This document shows, piece after piece, positions 6,551 to 8,631 of a DNA stretch of 8,631 bases. The stretch is from assembly GCA_016207585.1 (NCBI GenBank), contig JACQPI010000039.1, forward strand, positions 1 to 8,631, read 5' to 3'. How positions within the stretch are numbered: position 1 is the stretch's first letter; the number at the start of each line of letters is the position of its first letter. The stretch comes from Elusimicrobiota bacterium. GTDB lineage: Bacteria; Elusimicrobiota; Elusimicrobia; UBA1565; JACRDR01. The notes beneath the pieces were generated by a model. The model did no database searches, was not told the origin of the DNA, and was given only the letters and a program-made list of their open reading frames with translations. The position numbers and the translations under genes are program-made.

Positions 6551-7003
6551 ATGGCCGGGGGAACTTCTCAGAGAGACGACCAGCCGATCACCGACATCAA
6601 CCTGACGCCTTTGGTGGACGTCAGCCTGGTGCTCGTGATCATATTCATGGCGGTCGCTCCCTTCGCGGTCGTGGCCGGCATCAAGGTGCTGGAGTCGCGG
6701 GCCGGGGCGGCGCAAGGGAAGACCGCGGTTACCGAGAACGTTCAGGTCGTATTGAGCCGCGACGGCACGGTCACCATCAACGGCCGGAAAGCGGATTTTC
6801 CGAGCCTTCTGGCGACCCTGCAGGAGGCGCTCGGGCGGAGCAAGGAAAAGATGGTCGTCTTGACGGCCGACGACAACAACCGCGTGGGTCAGGTGGTCGA
6901 GATACTGGATGCCTCCAAGCAGGCGGGGGCGGTCAAGCTGGCGATTCTGAAGACGGAGTCGCCGGTCCGGGCCGCCGGGAACGATGGATCGAGCGCGTCA
7001 TAG
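6551..7003 (+). CDS. exbD: ExbD/TolR-family protein, first paralogue
   Basis: This 150-residue protein has a short cytoplasmic N terminus, one membrane segment (about 19-42) and a periplasmic domain. The hallmark ITDINLTPLVDVSLVLVIIF includes D23, the membrane aspartate that carries protons in ExbD (Asp25 in E. coli) and TolR. The remaining 105 residues match the size of the ExbD periplasmic fold, with the pattern 'VQVVLSRDGTVTINGRKADF' and a later 'VVLTADDNNRVGQVVEILD'. The start lies nine bases after the exbB stop without a strong Shine-Dalgarno, so translational coupling is likely. The end overlaps the next exbD by 20 bases. It should assemble inside the ExbB pentamer. Confidence 0.92.
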   Translation: MAGGTSQRDDQPITDINLTPLVDVSLVLVIIFMAVAPFAVVAGIKVLESRAGAAQGKTAVTENVQVVLSRDGTVTINGRKADFPSLLATLQEALGRSKEKMVVLTADDNNRVGQVVEILDASKQAGAVKLAILKTESPVRAAGNDGSSAS

Positions 7004-7439
7004 AAAGAAGAAAAAATCCGGCGAGGAGGCCGGGGCGGACGATCTGGTGACGGGGATCAACGTCACTCCGCTCGTCGACGTCTGTCTCGTCCTCGTCATC
7101 ATCTTCATGGTGACCGCCCCGCTGTTGTCGAATCCGGCCTTTCAAGTGAGCCTTCCCAAGGCGCATACTCAGGAAGGGGAGGAAAAGGACAAGATTACGC
7201 TGAGCCTGGGGGTCGGAAAGCGCTACGCCCTCGATGAGAAGGAATACAAAAACATCGGCGAGCTGGTCCAAGAGCTGAGGCTTCGCCTGGCCGCCAGCGA
7301 ATCGAAGCTGGTGGTGCTGCGCGCGGATCAGGAGGCGCTCCATGGAGAACTGACCGACCTCATGGGCCGGGCCAAAGACGCCGGGGCGGCGTCTTTGACG
7401 ATAGCGACCGATCCCAAGAAAGAAAAAGCACCGAAATGA
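6984..7439 (+). CDS. exbD: ExbD/TolR-family protein, second paralogue
   Basis: This 151-residue protein is a second, clearly different ExbD. Its N terminus is strongly basic (HRKKKK at residues 6-11), suited to staying in the cytoplasm. It is followed by GINVTPLVDVCLVLVIIFMV, with the proton-carrying aspartate at D32, and a periplasmic domain containing VSLPKAHTQEGEEKDKITL and KLVVLRADQEALHGELTDLM. The ATG overlaps the end of the first exbD by 20 bases, and only a short GGGA (6977-6980) sits three bases before it, so coupled translation is likely. The next in-frame Met is inside the membrane segment, which fixes this start. Pairs of ExbD/TolR genes after one ExbB/TolQ gene occur in several diderm lineages, for example AglQ and AglS beside AglR in Myxococcus. 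A heterodimer with the first copy is plausible inference. Confidence 0.92.
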   Translation: MDRARHRKKKKSGEEAGADDLVTGINVTPLVDVCLVLVIIFMVTAPLLSNPAFQVSLPKAHTQEGEEKDKITLSLGVGKRYALDEKEYKNIGELVQELRLRLAASESKLVVLRADQEALHGELTDLMGRAKDAGAASLTIATDPKKEKAPK

Positions 7440-8533
7440 CCGCGCCTTTCGAGATCACCTTGGCGCCGTTGGATAGTCGAAAACCGATTTCGACCATGTT
7501 GGGCCTGTCGGTGGCCCTCCATGTCGGCGGGGTCGCGACCTGGCTCTATCTGCACCGGATATCGCAACAGGCCCCTTCCCGCGTCATCTCGGATGTGGAG
7601 ATCATCGTGCGGGCTCCGGCGCCCCGGGTGGCTGCCTTGAAGGCGCCGGCGAAGCCGAGCACCTGGAACTTCCTGAAATTGGCTCTTCCGAGCGTGCCCA
7701 AGACCCAGGCACCCCTGGAGGTGAAGGCTCCGGAGGAGCTGAAGCGCAAACTCATCGATCTGCCCAAGCGTCTCGATGAAAGCAAGAGCCGCATGGCCAA
7801 GCAGCTCGAGACATTGGATTTGGATCGGCGGCGCGCGAATCTCGCGGCGATGGCCGCCGCCCCGCTCCAGGCCCGGACCGCGCGCGCCTTGGCGGAACCT
7901 CCAAAGCTCGAGGAAGTCGGCCGGCGAAGGGCGTCTAAAGAGATCCTGGAGATGGCTCAAGTCGCCGAAGAACGCCGCGGCCGCCTGGCCGTCGTGCAGG
8001 AGCTCTCGACCGCGGTGGACTCGCGGCAGGCCCGGGCGAGCGCCGCTCAGCCGCTCGCGCTGGAGCAGGAGGTCGCGGCTCCCTCCCGGAAGGGCATGCT
8101 GGACAAAATGGCCGGCCTGTTGGCCGGCGACACGCCTTTGCGGGAGCCGCAGGCGGGCCCCGCGCTGCCCCGCAAGCTCGAACCGGTCCAGCTGCCCGAT
8201 CTGCCGGTCCAACGAAGCGCCGCCTTGACCGAAAAGAGAAAAGCGGTGGAGATCGAGGGGCCTCTATCGAAAAGGAAGGTCACGGCCTATGAACTCCCGC
8301 AATTCCCCGCCTGGTTGGCGGTCCGTGGGGTCGCCGAGGCGGAGGTGAGGATTCGATTTCTCGTAAACCCGGGAGGGGAGGTGTTGCCTTCCATGCGCGT
8401 GGAGCAGACTTCCGGCTTCGGCGCTTTGGATCGCCTTGCCATGGAATCATTGAAACGTTGGCGTTTCGAAGGGCTCGCCGGAGCGACGGGAAACCAATGG
8501 GGAATTATCACATTCAGATTCATATTGGAGTGA
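7436..8533 (+). CDS. tonB: TonB/TolA-like energy transducer
   Basis: This 365-residue protein is anchored by one N-terminal membrane helix (about 20-40). The helix contains SVALH, the SxxxH motif (S25, H29) through which TonB and TolA couple to ExbB-ExbD or TolQ-TolR. A long linker follows. Residues 95-200 are charged and probably helical or coiled-coil (rich in Lys, Arg, Glu, Ala), and 210-285 are Pro-rich and basic. The C-terminal 80 residues (about 286-365) are a TonB domain, with FPAWLAVRGVAEAEVRIRF, the NPGGEV turn, and the MESLKRWRFEG helix corresponding to the RRWRYEP region of E. coli TonB. It should span the periplasm and pass energy to an outer-membrane partner. The ATG overlaps the preceding stop (ATGA). 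E. coli TonB has 239 residues, so this linker is longer and more like TolA. The client receptor is unknown. Confidence 0.9.
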   Translation: MTAPFEITLAPLDSRKPISTMLGLSVALHVGGVATWLYLHRISQQAPSRVISDVEIIVRAPAPRVAALKAPAKPSTWNFLKLALPSVPKTQAPLEVKAPEELKRKLIDLPKRLDESKSRMAKQLETLDLDRRRANLAAMAAAPLQARTARALAEPPKLEEVGRRRASKEILEMAQVAEERRGRLAVVQELSTAVDSRQARASAAQPLALEQEVAAPSRKGMLDKMAGLLAGDTPLREPQAGPALPRKLEPVQLPDLPVQRSAALTEKRKAVEIEGPLSKRKVTAYELPQFPAWLAVRGVAEAEVRIRFLVNPGGEVLPSMRVEQTSGFGALDRLAMESLKRWRFEGLAGATGNQWGIITFRFILE

Positions 8534-8537
8534 AACC

Positions 8538-8631
8538 ATGACCGAGCATATGGCGCAGGGAATGCCGAGCGAAAAGGTAGTGCAACCTCTCGCTCGGCAC
8601 TGGGCGCGCATATCGCGCCCGGTGGTTGACA
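8538..8631 (+). CDS. Possible start of a further operon gene (runs off window)
   Basis: An ATG at 8538 has GGAG (8527-8530) seven bases before it, a sound ribosome binding site overlapping the tonB stop. The frame stays open for 31 codons to the window edge, with mostly G or C in third positions like the neighbours. The visible peptide begins MTEHMAQGMPSEKVV and continues through QPLARHWARISRPVVD. I recognise no family. Against coding, the last 70 bases hold two strong stem-loops and a TTGACA box, which would suit a non-coding region after tonB. I judge the two readings about equally likely. Confidence 0.4.
   Translation, partial: MTEHMAQGMPSEKVVQPLARHWARISRPVVD
8563..8599. repeat. Strong stem-loop downstream of tonB (first of two)
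   Basis: TGCCGAGCGA (8563-8572) and TCGCTCGGCA (8590-8599) are a perfect 10-base inverted repeat. Inside it AGGT (8575-8578) pairs with ACCT (8585-8588) around the loop AGTGCA, leaving only AA and C unpaired between the two stems. It begins 30 bases after the tonB stop. There is no T run, so it is not a standard intrinsic terminator. It could be a transcript-end stabiliser, a Rho-associated stop, an attenuator or a protein-binding repeat. Confidence 0.55.
8598..8624. repeat. Strong stem-loop downstream of tonB (second of two)
   Basis: GGGCGCG (8602-8608) and CGCGCCC (8614-8620) form a perfect seven-pair stem with loop CATAT. CACT (8598-8601) and GGTG (8621-8624) extend it to eleven pairs with one G-T wobble. 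Its first two bases are the last two of the preceding stem, so the two structures compete at that point or stack. No T run follows within the window, and TTGACA comes two bases later. Confidence 0.5.
8626..8631 (+). promoter_or_regulatory. Possible -35 box at window edge
   Basis: TTGACA is a perfect sigma70 -35 hexamer and the same hexamer as in the tRNA promoter at 599-604. The window ends here, so no -10 box can be checked. A perfect six-base match occurs by chance about twice in a window this size on one strand. It is worth noting only because it follows two stem-loops after the end of tonB. Confidence 0.2.

Noticed and set aside
7001..7017. A-rich run after the first exbD stop as a frameshift site
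   Set aside because: It lies after the stop codon of the first exbD and simply encodes the Lys-rich N terminus of the second; both proteins are complete without frameshifting.
1..8631. CRISPR array, insertion sequence or transposase
   Set aside because: No regularly spaced direct repeats, no transposase-like protein and no terminal inverted repeats with target duplications were seen.

Overview
The window is GC-rich, densely packed bacterial DNA with every supported gene on the + strand. The organism is almost certainly diderm (outer-membrane bearing). The evidence is an ExbB/ExbD/TonB energy-transduction set with a very large, apparently exported TPR protein. TPR-rich ExbB-ExbD-TonB loci occur in Deltaproteobacteria-like (Myxococcota, Desulfobacterota) and Elusimicrobiota genomes. 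I cannot fix the phylum from sequence alone, and any such placement here is a low-confidence inference.

Layout: (1) 1-297 is the 3' end of a glycosyltransferase gene, probably CgeB/GT1-like. (2) 298-687 is a non-coding stretch of about 390 bases. It holds a probable intrinsic terminator (368-409), an AT-rich nested dyad (406-439), several small hairpins, a good sigma70-type promoter (599-627) and a degenerate copy of the 5' part of a tRNA (638-660). (3) 688-762 is a complete tRNA-Val (anticodon GAC, CCA encoded). (4) 795-2603 is threonyl-tRNA synthetase, thrS, without the usual N-terminal TGS domain. (5) 2618-5875 encodes a 1085-residue, probably exported TPR-repeat protein. (6) 5894-8533 encodes ExbB/TolQ, two different ExbD/TolR proteins and a TonB/TolA-like protein. 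(7) 8538-8631 may be the start of a further gene, but it coincides with two strong consecutive stem-loops and ends in a TTGACA box at the window edge.

From the promoter at 599 to the tonB stop at 8533, successive genes are separated by at most 32 bases or overlap, and I see no terminator between them. The simplest reading is one long transcription unit. It would carry a tRNA and a synthetase first, followed by a proton-motive-force-driven envelope machine. In that machine ExbB and two ExbD paralogues would form the inner-membrane proton channel. The TonB-like protein would carry the energy across the periplasm, and the TPR protein would act as a periplasmic or envelope scaffold or partner. 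The gene content recalls Tol-Pal and the Myxococcus Agl gliding motor (one TolQ-like and two TolR-like proteins plus TPR partners). The sequence does not reveal the actual substrate or task.
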